Source of the DNA: Sphingobium sp.
Lineage (GTDB): Bacteria > Pseudomonadota > Alphaproteobacteria > Sphingomonadales > Sphingomonadaceae
DNA length: 57,924 nucleotides
Assembly: GCA_022652485.1 (NCBI GenBank)
Contig: JALCRK010000021.1
Location: 1-57,924, forward strand
Direction: 5' to 3'
In this document: positions 9,791 to 20,492 of the stretch, piece by piece
Layout of the letters: every line of letters begins with the position of its first letter
How positions within the stretch are numbered: position 1 is the first letter of the stretch
The notes under the pieces: model-generated
Databases searched by the model: none
What the model was told of the DNA's origin: nothing
The model's input: only the letters and a program-made list of their open reading frames with translations
Made by a program: the position numbers and the translations under genes

Positions 9791-10523
9791 ACGCCTCCTA
9801 CTCGCTTCGATCCATGATGTCGGCCCCAGGTTCGAGCATGAGGTCGACAGGTTGGCTGATCGCATGGCGGGGCTTCTGGGTGGTCCCCGCTTTGCGATGC
9901 TGGTGGTCCCGGATCATTGGGATGAAGCCCCGCTCAGCAAAGCCAAGGGCTATCAACGCAAGCTGCGTGCCTGGTCAGATGCTGGCGTGGAAATGTTCCT
10001 GCACGGCTGGCGCCATCGCGACGACAGCGTTCACGTTCATGGCGTTGCCCGTTTTCGTGCCAGACACATGACAGCAGGTGAGGGCGAGTTCCTGGGGCTT
10101 GAGCGCGAAGAAGCCCTGCGGCGCATGCGGGCCGGACGTGCAATCGTCGAGAACGCCATCGGGCGACCCGTTGCCGGGTTCATTGCGCCAGCCTGGCTCT
10201 ATGGCGAGGGTGCCCGTGCAGCCCTCCTGGACGAAGATTTCGCGCTCACCGAGGACCATATGCGGGTGTGGTGTCCGTCTGATGGGCGCGTCCTCGCACG
10301 CGGGCCGGTTATAACATGGGCGAGCCGCAGCACGTCTCGCATCGCGAGCTCTCTTGCCTTTGCAAGCTTGGCGCGCGCAGCGCTGGATATCATGCCCACG
10401 GTGCGAATCGCCGTCCATCCCGGCGACACCAAGGTGCCGAGCCTGCTGAATAGCATCGATAAGACTGTCACCCGCTTCGTGCGGGATCGGACGGTCGGAC
10501 GCTATGGAGATCTACTGGATTGA
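9777..10523 (+). CDS. Polysaccharide deacetylase-like protein (DUF2334 type)
   Basis: A 248-residue protein with features of the NodB-like deacetylase fold: LLASIHDVGP (first Asp motif), MFLHGWRHRDD (His-x3-His metal motif, about residues 73-83) and a later FIAPAWLYGEG motif, then RIAVHPGD near the C-terminus. No signal peptide is seen. The start at 9777 overlaps the receptor gene by 14 bases, matching the overlapping style of this cluster. It probably deacetylates a sugar on a surface glycan or lipid carrier, in a pathway shared with the two glycosyltransferases downstream; the substrate is unknown. Confidence 0.78.
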   Translation: MPNSKRLLLASIHDVGPRFEHEVDRLADRMAGLLGGPRFAMLVVPDHWDEAPLSKAKGYQRKLRAWSDAGVEMFLHGWRHRDDSVHVHGVARFRARHMTAGEGEFLGLEREEALRRMRAGRAIVENAIGRPVAGFIAPAWLYGEGARAALLDEDFALTEDHMRVWCPSDGRVLARGPVITWASRSTSRIASSLAFASLARAALDIMPTVRIAVHPGDTKVPSLLNSIDKTVTRFVRDRTVGRYGDLLD

Positions 10524-10591
10524 GTGCTGATCCATGCGACATCGCGCCGGGCGTGGCGTCCAAGGGGCATCCCTGATCGAGACCCCCTCGC

Positions 10592-11770
10592 ATGCAACAG
10601 CCTTTCCGCGTCATGATCTTTCTTCACAGTTTTGAGCCCGGCGGGGTTGAGAGAGTTGCATTACGCCTTACCCAGGCCTGGACGGAACGCGGTATCGACA
10701 CCCAACTCGTGCTCGGCAGGAGCGATGGAGCCATGCGATCGGAGTGGCCCGCGCTTTCCTACTCGTCGCTGGCGATTCGCGGCATCGCGACCGGGCGCTT
10801 CGAGACGCTCTGGATGATCCTGCGCCTGCCAGGCGAAATTCGTCGCCAGCGCCCGGATATCTTGTTCTGCGCTGGCAACACCTACACGGTAGTAGCCGTC
10901 GCCATGAAACTGCTGCTGGGCAGCACCTGTCCGCCGATTGTGGCCAAGGTCAGCAATGATCTGGCGCGGCGGGATCTGGTCGGTCCTGTACGATGGGGAT
11001 ATCGGCTCTGGCTAAGGATCCAGGGGCGCTTAATCGACCAGTTTGTCGGGATGGCATCGCCTATGTTCACAGAGATTGCGGACGCGATGGCGCTTCTCCG
11101 ATCGCAAGTGGCGATCATCAACGATCCGGCAATCAGCGCGGCAGATATTCCGCGAGCAGAGCGGGTGCGATCACTGCGAGACGGTGACGACCGAGGCACA
11201 CGCTACATCGCGGTCGGACGGCTGGTAGCGCAGAAAAACTTCGCACTCTTGATCGGCGCGTTCGCCGCTATGGCCGGTCCGCAGGATTGCCTGACGATCC
11301 TGGGGGATGGCCCGGAGCGCACGTCGTTGACGCGCCTGATTGCGGAGGTGGGCATGACCGGGCAGGTGTATATGCCGGGTCACATAGGTCCGGTCATCGA
11401 ACGGCTCAAGGCAAGCGATGTCTTTGTCCTGTCGTCCGACTATGAAGGCGTGCCGGCCGTGATCATCGAGGCACTCGCTGCAGGCCTGGTCATTGTCGCG
11501 ACCGATTGCAGCGTCAGTATGGCCAGTCTTCTTGAACACGGCGCATTGGGGGAATTGGTGCCGAGGCGGAGTCTCTGGTGCCTTGAACAGGCGATGCGTG
11601 CGGCAGCCGTGCGCACGCCTGACCCCGGTCGCGCCAGACGACAGGCCAGTCGCTTCACCGTCGAATGCGCAGCAGACGCCTATGCCGCCCTTTTCGCGCG
11701 CCAGATCACCAAAGCGCGCAATGTTCCAAACCCCGAGAAAAATTCTCACGGTGCCGATGCGATGTTGTGA
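10592..11770 (+). CDS. Glycosyltransferase family 4 protein
   Basis: A 392-residue GT-B fold glycosyltransferase. The N-terminal half begins with FLHSFEPGGVERVALRL (the glycine-rich acceptor-side loop). The C-terminal half has YIAVGRLVAQKNFALLIGAF, then LTILGDGPER, and the donor-binding EGVPAVIIEALAAGL motif. It follows the deacetylase after 68 bases. It likely adds a sugar to a membrane-linked acceptor for a surface polysaccharide or glycolipid; specificity cannot be read. Confidence 0.88.
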   Translation: MQQPFRVMIFLHSFEPGGVERVALRLTQAWTERGIDTQLVLGRSDGAMRSEWPALSYSSLAIRGIATGRFETLWMILRLPGEIRRQRPDILFCAGNTYTVVAVAMKLLLGSTCPPIVAKVSNDLARRDLVGPVRWGYRLWLRIQGRLIDQFVGMASPMFTEIADAMALLRSQVAIINDPAISAADIPRAERVRSLRDGDDRGTRYIAVGRLVAQKNFALLIGAFAAMAGPQDCLTILGDGPERTSLTRLIAEVGMTGQVYMPGHIGPVIERLKASDVFVLSSDYEGVPAVIIEALAAGLVIVATDCSVSMASLLEHGALGELVPRRSLWCLEQAMRAAAVRTPDPGRARRQASRFTVECAADAYAALFARQITKARNVPNPEKNSHGADAML

Positions 11771-11818
11771 CGGTGGTGGCGTCCCAGAACTGACCAGTAA
11801 CGGCGACGGATGTGACGC

Positions 11819-12772
11819 GTGTATCGGATCAGCGAGAGTATAGATTCTGACCCTATTGTTTTGGATTGGAAGGAAATTGTACCGACGCGGCCGGATCCGG
11901 TCGTCCTCAAGGTGGGGGTGTCCCGCATCAGCCGTGCGGCAGCGCCCGCGATTTCATTGGCTATCCTTGGCGTCGTTGTCGCGCAACTCGCGACGATCGA
12001 TCTCACCAGCATTTGGGCGCTGCTCCCGACGTCCCTGGGGTTCTGGCTGATCTTCGCCTGTTATTACGCTGCGGCGCCATTTGCAGACTGGGTGATCTTC
12101 CGCCGCCTGTGGTCGATCCCGATCGCTGGGTTTTTCGCGCTCGTCCGCAAGCTGATCGGCAACGAACTGCTGCTCGGTTATGTCGGCGAGCTCTATTTTT
12201 ACAGTTGGGCGCGCAAGCGCTCGAATATGGTGGGGGCGCCTTTCGGGGCGGTCAAGGATGTCGCCATCCTCTCCGCCGTGGTCGGCAATTGCGTAACGCT
12301 CGCGATGCTTGGCCTTGCCTATCCGCTCTTCGGGTCGCTCCATCTAGGGCTGGATAACAGGACACTGGTCTTTTCGATCAGCGTGGTCCTGCTCACGTCT
12401 GTCGCGGCAATGCTGTATCGCAAAAAGCTGTTCAGTTTGCCGCGACAGGATCTTTGGTTCGTTGTTCTGATCCATTTTGCGCGGATCATTATGACCACGG
12501 GGCTTGCGGCCTGGATGTGGCATATCGCTCTTCCGAGCGTATCGGTCAGCCTCTGGTTGCTGCTTTCCACGTTAAGGCTGCTCCTGTCACGCCTGCCATT
12601 TGTGCCGAACAAGGACGTCGTGTTCGCGGGCATGGCGATCTTCCTCGTTGGCCAGGATCACCAGGTCGTCGGTCTGATGGCGCTGATGGCCGGGATCATT
12701 TTGGCGACCCATTTGGTGGTCGGGCTCGCTCTTGCCGGCGCCGAACTTGTCAACTGGAGCCGGCCGAAATGA
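11819..12772 (+). CDS. Multi-pass membrane protein of unknown function
   Basis: A 317-residue protein with about 7-8 hydrophobic segments (for example AISLAILGVVVAQLA, GFWLIFACYYAAAPFADWV, VFAGMAIFLVG). The GTG start at 11819 is uncertain; the first 35 residues are polar. The topology recalls the transmembrane module of lysylphosphatidylglycerol synthase/flippase-like proteins, but I cannot confirm a family. Its stop overlaps the next start (ATGA). Placement between two glycosyltransferase genes suggests moving or displaying a lipid-linked sugar, as inference. Confidence 0.6.
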   Translation: MYRISESIDSDPIVLDWKEIVPTRPDPVVLKVGVSRISRAAAPAISLAILGVVVAQLATIDLTSIWALLPTSLGFWLIFACYYAAAPFADWVIFRRLWSIPIAGFFALVRKLIGNELLLGYVGELYFYSWARKRSNMVGAPFGAVKDVAILSAVVGNCVTLAMLGLAYPLFGSLHLGLDNRTLVFSISVVLLTSVAAMLYRKKLFSLPRQDLWFVVLIHFARIIMTTGLAAWMWHIALPSVSVSLWLLLSTLRLLLSRLPFVPNKDVVFAGMAIFLVGQDHQVVGLMALMAGIILATHLVVGLALAGAELVNWSRPK

Positions 12773-13293
12773 GGCGTGCGTTGTGGCTCGCCGTTTTCAT
12801 GCCAGTGGTAGCCCAGGCCCAACTGCGCTCAAACCCAGATCTGGGCATGAACGAGGGACGCTGCCGCGCCGGGGAAGTAGGACCGGCCTTTCTGGTAACA
12901 GCGGTTGGCCTCAAGGATCGCCAGGGTCGAATGCGGCTAGAGGTCTATCCTCCGGATGATGATGATTTCTTAGAAGACGACAATGTTCTTCTCAATGAAA
13001 GCAAAACATTTCGTCGCGCGGAGGTCGCAGTTCCGTCATCCGGGCCGGTGAAAATGTGCATCCGCATCCCTGGTCCGGGAACTTACACGCTCTCATTGCT
13101 GCATGATCGTGACAGCAACCGGAAATTCGGCCTGTCGGTCGATGGGCTCGGCTTTCCCAATAATCCAAAACTGCGCTTCTCGAAACCGCCCGCCAGCGCG
13201 GCGCGCGCGGTTGCAGGTGCGGGCATCACGCCGCTCACAATCCGTATGAACTATCGCCATGGCCTGCTGTCGTTCGGGCCGATCGGGAATTGA
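12769..13293 (+). CDS. DUF2141 domain secreted protein
   Basis: A 174-residue protein with a short signal peptide (MRRALWLAVFMPVVAQA) and a beta-sandwich type DUF2141 body. Diagnostic stretches are RMRLEVYPPDDDDFL, a GTYTLSLLHDRDSN segment and LSVDGLGFPNNPK. The start at 12769 overlaps the previous stop by 4 bases and gives the signal peptide. The function of DUF2141 proteins is unknown; they are periplasmic or surface proteins. It sits inside the glycosyltransferase operon. Confidence 0.78.
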   Translation: MRRALWLAVFMPVVAQAQLRSNPDLGMNEGRCRAGEVGPAFLVTAVGLKDRQGRMRLEVYPPDDDDFLEDDNVLLNESKTFRRAEVAVPSSGPVKMCIRIPGPGTYTLSLLHDRDSNRKFGLSVDGLGFPNNPKLRFSKPPASAARAVAGAGITPLTIRMNYRHGLLSFGPIGN

Positions 13294-13297
13294 TGAT

Positions 13298-14473
13298 ATG
13301 AAGATCGTCGACGTCTGCGCTTTCTATTCTCCTAAGGGCGGCGGGGTTCGCACTTACATCGATCGCAAGCTCGCAGAAGGTCCGAAGGCAGGACACGAGA
13401 TTGTGGTAATCGCGCCCGGTCCCCGTTCACTGATCGAAGAGAGGGGGCAGGGCGCGCGGATAGTGTGGTTGGAATCCCCCAAATTCCCATTGGACGGCAA
13501 TTATCACTATTTCGCCGATGCCAAGGCCCTTCACGCTGCTCTGGATTGCGAACGGCCCGATGTGGTCGAAGTTTCCTCGCCCTGGCGCAGCGCTTCTATG
13601 GTCGCAGACTGGCAGGGACAGGCGGCGCGTTCGCTGGTGATGCATGCCGATCCATTGGCAGCCTACGCCTATCGGTGGTTCGAGATGCTGGCTGATCGGC
13701 CGACCATCGATCGTGGTTTTGACTGGTTCTGGCGTCATCTGCGGCGGCTCGACGCCCGCTTTGAAACCGTGATCAGCGCGAGTTTCAGCCTTTCTGCAAG
13801 GCTCGAAGCAGGTGGATTGCGTGGTGTTTCGACCATTCCCATGGGAGTCGAACCGGGCCTCTTCTCCCCTGCATTGCGCGATCTCCCTCTACGGCGTCGC
13901 TTGCTTGATATGTGCGGGCTCGAGGCAAGCGGGACCTTGTTGCTCGGTGTCGGTCGTCATGGCCCCGAAAAGAGATGGCCGATGATCGTCGAAGCTGTGA
14001 TGTCGGTCCAGTTTAGTGCCCCGGTTGGGCTGATTCTGGTAGGCGATGGCCGGGAGCGAGCGAGAATTGTCCGGCAGATTGGCGCTAATCCCCATATCCA
14101 ACTGTTGGCGCCAATCACCGATCGGGAGGAGCTTGCCAGAATGATGGCCAGTGCCGACGGGCTTGTTCACGGATGCGAAGCTGAAACCTTTTGTATGGTT
14201 GCGGCCGAAGCATCTGCGTCAGGGCTGCCACTGATTGTTCCAAGTGACGGGGGAGCTTCGGACCAGGCGCTGGCTCAGCGAGGCTGGCGATATCCGTCCG
14301 GCTCGGCAGCGGGGGCAGCGCGGGCGATGCTGGATTTTGTTCAATCAAGGCAGCTTGAGCTGGTAGCACCAGCCCCAATTGTCCATTCGGCGCCCCGCAC
14401 GATGGCGGATCATTTCATCGAGTTGTTCGCGCACTATGAAGCTGTGCGTGCGCCGATGCGGGTTGCGGCTTGA
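13298..14473 (+). CDS. Glycosyltransferase family 4 protein
   Basis: A 391-residue GT-B protein. It opens with MKIVDVCAFYSPKGGGVRT (acceptor-side glycine loop) and carries a PMGVEPGLFSP linker, LLGVGRHGPEKRWPMIVEA, LILVGDGRER and the donor-site motif HGCEAETFCMVAAEASASG. The ATG at 13298 is taken as start since homology begins there. It follows the DUF2141 gene by 4 bases. It is the second GT4 enzyme of the cluster, so the operon would add at least two sugars to its product. Confidence 0.88.
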   Translation: MKIVDVCAFYSPKGGGVRTYIDRKLAEGPKAGHEIVVIAPGPRSLIEERGQGARIVWLESPKFPLDGNYHYFADAKALHAALDCERPDVVEVSSPWRSASMVADWQGQAARSLVMHADPLAAYAYRWFEMLADRPTIDRGFDWFWRHLRRLDARFETVISASFSLSARLEAGGLRGVSTIPMGVEPGLFSPALRDLPLRRRLLDMCGLEASGTLLLGVGRHGPEKRWPMIVEAVMSVQFSAPVGLILVGDGRERARIVRQIGANPHIQLLAPITDREELARMMASADGLVHGCEAETFCMVAAEASASGLPLIVPSDGGASDQALAQRGWRYPSGSAAGAARAMLDFVQSRQLELVAPAPIVHSAPRTMADHFIELFAHYEAVRAPMRVAA

Positions 14474-14694
14474 TGAAACTCCTTCACCGCAGATCTCACT
14501 TTGTGGACGCCGCCGAGTGCGACTTCGTCGGGACGAGGACGGACCGCCTCGCAGTTATGCGAGAGGCCTTCACGAGCACCGGGCAGTCGTCCCCTGATCC
14601 AGTTGCGATGCGGTCGCTTGGGAGCGTAGACGAGTGCGGCTGTCTGGCTCTGTTAGGGCGCTTTCTTATGTGGGCAAGCCGCAACGCAAGTTAA
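14473..14694 (+). CDS. Possible small or truncated gene after the glycosyltransferase
   Basis: A 73-codon frame starting at an ATG that overlaps the glycosyltransferase stop (TGATG), which suggests translational coupling. The product is basic and matches nothing I recognise. It may be the 5' remnant of a longer gene whose remainder was lost where the metal-resistance block begins; base composition turns more A+T rich from about 14650. It could also be chance coding. Confidence 0.3.
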   Translation: MKLLHRRSHFVDAAECDFVGTRTDRLAVMREAFTSTGQSSPDPVAMRSLGSVDECGCLALLGRFLMWASRNAS

Positions 14695-14737
14695 TTCGAC
14701 GTTAGACCAGATCAGAATACTGTTACCGCACCGCTTC

Positions 14738-14759
14738 TATATAGGATAGGGGGGTATGC
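14738..14759 (+). promoter_or_regulatory. Likely DmeR operator with G-tract, overlapping promoter and Shine-Dalgarno
   Basis: An AT-rich element directly before dmeR contains a run of six G (14749-14754) flanked by GGATA and TATGC. RcnR/CsoR/FrmR-type repressors bind such G-tracts with ATA/TAT flanks. A TATATA at about 14739 could be the -10. The same G run lies 6 bases before the dmeR ATG and could serve as the ribosome binding site. Confidence 0.65.
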
Positions 14760-14760
14760 T

Positions 14761-15036
14761 ATGGGACATTTGACCGAAGGCAATGATGAACTCCTGAAGC
14801 GGGTGCGCCGAATCGCCGGTCAGGTCACGGCGATTGAGAAAGCGCTCGCGGCAGGGACGGACTGCACGACGACGCTGCATCTGGTCGCGGCGACACGCGG
14901 TGCCATCAATGGCCTCATGGACGTGATTATCGAGGAGCATGTCCGCGCGCATGTGGCGCATCCCGATCTTCCGGCCGAGGAGCGCGCCGCAGGGGCGGAA
15001 GAACTGATCGCGGTCATACGCCGCTACGCAAAATGA
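14761..15036 (+). CDS. dmeR: Ni/Co-type metal-sensing repressor, RcnR/DmeR family
   Basis: A 91-residue all-helical repressor of the CsoR/RcnR/FrmR family (DUF156). His3, Cys35, His60 and His64, the four ligands that define Ni/Co sensing in RcnR, are all present at the same positions; His67 follows. Conserved blocks are RRIAGQVTAIEKAL and TRGAINGLMDVIIEEHV. It sits 10 bases before the CDF exporter gene, the arrangement of dmeR-dmeF in rhizobia. It is predicted to hold the operator shut until Ni(II) or Co(II) binds. Confidence 0.9.
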   Translation: MGHLTEGNDELLKRVRRIAGQVTAIEKALAAGTDCTTTLHLVAATRGAINGLMDVIIEEHVRAHVAHPDLPAEERAAGAEELIAVIRRYAK

Positions 15037-15046
15037 GGCTGAGATA

Positions 15047-15967
15047 TTGACCACGTCCCGCGACATTGAAGCCTTTACGCACGACCATGTGTATCTTGGG
15101 GCCTCTCACGACGAGAACGCCCGCAGGACCTTGTGGGTTGTGGTGCTGACGGCTGTGATGATGATCGGCGAGATCTTCGCCGGCTATGTCACAGGCTCGA
15201 TGGCGCTCCTTGCCGACGGTTTTCATATGGCGACCCATGCCGGGGCGCTGAGTGTCGCAGCGATTGCCTATGCCTATGCCAAGCGGCATGCATCCAATGG
15301 ACGGTTCAGCTTCGGAACCGGGAAGGTCGGCGACTTGGCAGGCTTCGCTTCGGCGCTCGTGCTAGGCCTTATCGCCTTGGGAATCGGGGTCGAATCGATC
15401 CTGCGGCTGTTCGAACCCATCAAGGTCGCGTTTGGCGAAGCAACGGTGATTGCGGTCATTGGGCTCGGCGTGAACATCGTCAGCGCATTCCTGCTGTCGG
15501 GTAGTCACCATCATAACGGTCATGACGATCACGCCCATGACCATGATGCCCATGGCGGCGACAATAACCTCCGCTCAGCCTATGTGCACGTCCTCGCCGA
15601 CGCTCTCACCTCGGTGTTGGCCATCACGGCTCTTCTGGCAGGTCGCTATCTGGGCTGGGTATGGATGGACCCAGTCATGGGCATCGTCGGGGCGGCGGTG
15701 ATCGCTCGCTGGTCCTGGAGCTTGATGCGCGATACCGCCGCGGTCCTTCTCGATACGACCGACAATCATGTGGCCGAGGAAATACAGGATCTTGTCGAAG
15801 GCCCAGGAGATGCGCGCATTTCCGATCTCCATGTCTGGCGCGTCGGCCCTGACGCGCATGCCGCGATCGTCGGTGTCGTTGGTGGCGTGGGCATCGATGC
15901 GAGTGTTATCCGTAACCGGCTCGTCCCCGTCCACGAGTTGAAGCATCTGACAATCGAATGCCATTGA
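15047..15967 (+). CDS. dmeF: Cation diffusion facilitator, DmeF-type Co/Ni exporter
   Basis: A 306-residue CDF antiporter with six membrane helices. The metal-site motifs are ADGFHMATHAG in TM2 (about residue 57) and HVLADALTSV in TM5 (about 182). Between TM4 and TM5 is a His/Asp-rich loop (HHHNGHDDHAHDHDAHGG, about 153-170), and the C-terminal cytoplasmic domain ends LKHLTIECH. The start is a TTG at 15047, 10 bases after dmeR. It should export Co(II)/Ni(II) in exchange for protons. Confidence 0.9.
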   Translation: MTTSRDIEAFTHDHVYLGASHDENARRTLWVVVLTAVMMIGEIFAGYVTGSMALLADGFHMATHAGALSVAAIAYAYAKRHASNGRFSFGTGKVGDLAGFASALVLGLIALGIGVESILRLFEPIKVAFGEATVIAVIGLGVNIVSAFLLSGSHHHNGHDDHAHDHDAHGGDNNLRSAYVHVLADALTSVLAITALLAGRYLGWVWMDPVMGIVGAAVIARWSWSLMRDTAAVLLDTTDNHVAEEIQDLVEGPGDARISDLHVWRVGPDAHAAIVGVVGGVGIDASVIRNRLVPVHELKHLTIECH

Positions 15968-15977
15968 AAGCGCACCC

Positions 15978-16160
15978 GTGAAGTCCCCGTGCATAGACTT
16001 GTGCGCGTTCGACGGTTCGACCGGCTGGTGCCGAGGGTGCGGCAGGTCCAAACCCGAATGCAGGACATGGAAGAAGGCGCAGCCGCAACAGCAACGCAAG
16101 ATCGCTGCCGACCTACCGCGCCGGCTCGCGAAGCTGGCAGGACGCGGCCTGCATAAGTGA
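15978..16160 (+). CDS. DUF1289 small cysteine-rich protein
   Basis: A 60-residue protein with the DUF1289 signature: SPCIDLCAFD near the N-terminus, then GWCRGCGRSKPE and an aromatic W at about residue 31. The four Cys suggest a metal or Fe-S site. It follows dmeF by 10 bases and is probably co-transcribed. Function unknown. Confidence 0.82.
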   Translation: MKSPCIDLCAFDGSTGWCRGCGRSKPECRTWKKAQPQQQRKIAADLPRRLAKLAGRGLHK

Positions 16161-16209
16161 TCGGCTAGCCTGGCGGCTAGCGCGCTCTGTCCGACCCCGC
16201 CAGATAGGC

Positions 16210-16592
16210 TCAGGAAGCCAGGCGCGTGATTATCGGACATTCGGGCCGCTCGTTGCCGTGGCAGGCCTTCGCCAGTTCGAGCAATGCTTCGCGCATTGCA
16301 TTGAGCGCGTCCGCCTTCCGGCCGAGATCTGCGGCGCGCGATTCCGCCAGTGTCTTGACTTCCGCGCTGGCGCGATCGCGATCAGACCAGAGATCGAGCA
16401 GCACGCGGATTTCCTCGATGGGAAAGCCGAGATCGCGGGCGTTGGCGATGAAGCGCAGGCGATGCACGTCGGCTTGCGAATAGTCACGATACCCGCTGTC
16501 ACGTCGCGGCGGCGACGGGATAAGCCCGATCTTCTCATAATGGCGGATCATCCGCTGCGACACAGCGCTCGCGTCGGAGGCCGCGCCGATGT

Positions 16593-16596
<4 letters not shown>
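16210..16596 (-). CDS. cueR: CueR-like MerR family copper-responsive activator
   Basis: A 128-residue MerR-type regulator. The N-terminal winged helix includes [17 protein letters not shown], and a long coiled dimerisation helix follows. The metal loop [13 protein letters not shown] places Cys112 and Cys120 exactly as in E. coli CueR, and Ser77 is kept; this set selects monovalent Cu/Ag. Its start overlaps the stop of the copper ATPase gene by 4 bases, so it is co-transcribed with its own target. It is expected to act at the 19-bp-spacer promoter upstream of copA. Confidence 0.92.
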
Positions 16597-18974
<2,378 letters not shown>

Positions 18975-18999
18975 TCCCGTTCTCCTTATCGACGCCCCC

Positions 19000-19030
19000 T
19001 ATCTAGGGTCTGACATCGTGTCAGGGTCAA
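19000..19030 (-). promoter_or_regulatory. CueR-type promoter of copA-cueR
   Basis: On the minus strand a -35 TTGACC (19030-19025) and a -10 TAGATA (19005-19000) are separated by 19 bases, the overlong spacer of MerR-family promoters. The spacer holds a perfect dyad, CTGACA and TGTCAG, separated by three bases. It lies 26 bases before the copA ATG. Confidence 0.85.
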
Positions 19031-19047
19031 GGGCCGCTACAAATTAT

Positions 19048-19971
19048 CTATCCAGCGGCGAGGGGCTCCAGCGTCCCGAGCCACGCGACCAACGCAAGAA
19101 TCGTGATCGCCATCGCGGCTTCCAGCGCTATGCTCCGCCGCAGGCTTGAAAGCGCCCGGCCAGGACTTCCGTGCGCGATCGCCTCGTCAAGGCGAGGCGT
19201 AAGCCGGAAGCGGTTGGCCGCCGCCATGACCAGCATGGCGACGAACAGCGCGATCTTCGCCAGCAGCAGCTGGCCCCAAAGGTCCGTCGCAAGGTTCGCG
19301 ATCTTGTCGATGCCGACCAGGTAAAGGCCATTCGTAAGTCCGGTGATGACGATCAGTCCGACAATGACCGATCCGACCCCTGCAAACCCGTTCAATGCGC
19401 GGTGCGCGACCTCGATCCGCGAGACGTCGGTCACCCGCGCAGGAAGCGTCAACAAGATGAGCATCATGAGCGCGCCAAGCCAGGCCGACGCGGCAAGGAG
19501 GTGCGCGATATCGCCGGTGAGGTGGAACAGGCCGCTGGTTCCTTCGGTCCCGGCGCCATGACCCGACCAGGCAAGCGTCCCGACCGCGATCGCCGCCAGA
19601 GCCGAAACGACCGCCAGGGAGCCAGTTGAAGGACGTCGCACCAACATTGCCGACGCCAGGATCAGGACGAGAGAGACCTCGCGGACTCCAAAGGCCCAGC
19701 CGACCGCAGTTTCGGTCAGGAGCATCGTCAAGATATTCCTGTCGATGCTCCAGAGATCGGTTCCGCTCATGGCGGCAGACATCAGACCGAAACCCAGCGG
19801 GGTCGCGATGATCCCGGCTGCCGCCAAACTGCCGATCAACGGCCTGAACCGGACCATATGGATTTGCTCATCGCCACGCAGCGCATAGAGGCCGAACAAG
19901 GGCGCACCGAACAACAGGCCGAGATCGAGGTAGAGCACAAGCCGCGTGGCAATCAGAAGCCAGTCCAGCAT
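19048..19971 (-). CDS. copD: CopD family inner-membrane copper protein
   Basis: A 307-residue protein with about eight membrane helices and the CopD domain in the C-terminal half (for example HLTGDIAHLLAASAWLGAL with paired His, about residue 150; GLTNGLYLVG). CopD with periplasmic CopC is linked to copper import or balance across the inner membrane. It begins 3 bases after copC ends, in the same leftward operon, and ends just upstream of the CueR-type promoter. Confidence 0.88.
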   Translation of the reverse strand: MLDWLLIATRLVLYLDLGLLFGAPLFGLYALRGDEQIHMVRFRPLIGSLAAAGIIATPLGFGLMSAAMSGTDLWSIDRNILTMLLTETAVGWAFGVREVSLVLILASAMLVRRPSTGSLAVVSALAAIAVGTLAWSGHGAGTEGTSGLFHLTGDIAHLLAASAWLGALMMLILLTLPARVTDVSRIEVAHRALNGFAGVGSVIVGLIVITGLTNGLYLVGIDKIANLATDLWGQLLLAKIALFVAMLVMAAANRFRLTPRLDEAIAHGSPGRALSSLRRSIALEAAMAITILALVAWLGTLEPLAAG

Positions 19972-19974
19972 GAC

Positions 19975-20361
19975 CTATCGGACGGTGAAGGCGAGCGTTC
20001 CGGTGATCTTGTGCGTGTCGGTCGATACCGCATGCCAGTCGAGCTTGTAGGTGCCAGCGGGCAGCGGGCGCGGAAAGACCGCAACCAACGTCTTGCCGTT
20101 TGCGGCAACCGAAGTCTTGAAGCCGGCCATCTTCATCGGGGCGTGGTTCGCCATGCCGGGCATGCCGGTCATGGCAAGGTCGATCCCGGACACGGGCGCC
20201 ATCAATGTTTCGCTGAAAGTCAGCGATACCTGCGTTGTATTGGTGACGGTCGCCTGCGCCGCCGGCGTCGATGATATCAGTTTCGGGTGCGCGATGGCCG
20301 GAGCGGAGATGGTCGCGAGTGCGGCGGCAATGGCTGCACCGATGAGGTGAACTGACTTCAT
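19975..20361 (-). CDS. copC: CopC periplasmic copper-binding protein
   Basis: A 128-residue secreted protein. The signal peptide ends PAIA, leaving His as the first mature residue (HPKLISSTPA), which is the Cu(II)-binding amino-terminal His of CopC. A Met/His loop (MTGMPGMANHAPMKMAG, about 63-80) could hold Cu(I). The C-terminal YKLDWHAVSTDTHKITG segment carries the other Cu(II)-site Asp and His. Its leader holds a 6-bp-stem hairpin (20381-20399). Confidence 0.92.
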   Translation of the reverse strand: MKSVHLIGAAIAAALATISAPAIAHPKLISSTPAAQATVTNTTQVSLTFSETLMAPVSGIDLAMTGMPGMANHAPMKMAGFKTSVAANGKTLVAVFPRPLPAGTYKLDWHAVSTDTHKITGTLAFTVR

Positions 20362-20410
20362 GGGGGACTCCTCTTGGTTTCCCTGCTGAATACGCAGGGT
20401 AGGGCCTCAC

Positions 20411-20443
20411 CCCTCATAGCGCTGTGACGATATGCTATGAGGG
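20411..20443. promoter_or_regulatory. Perfect 10-bp inverted repeat between copC and the cnrYXH-like genes
   Basis: CCCTCATAGC at 20411-20420 and its exact complement GCTATGAGGG at 20434-20443 are 13 bases apart. The element sits in the only shared regulatory region between the leftward copCD and rightward sigma-factor operon. It could be an operator or two mirrored half-promoters; the binder is unknown. Confidence 0.5.
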
Positions 20444-20492
20444 ATCGCCGGCACCGATGCGTAGTATCGGTAGAGAGCGTGGAGATTGACGC

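Noticed and set aside
14640..14660. GGCTCTGTT similar to an IS6-family terminal repeat
   Set aside because: Only 9 bases match, the rest diverges, and no second end or transposase is present.
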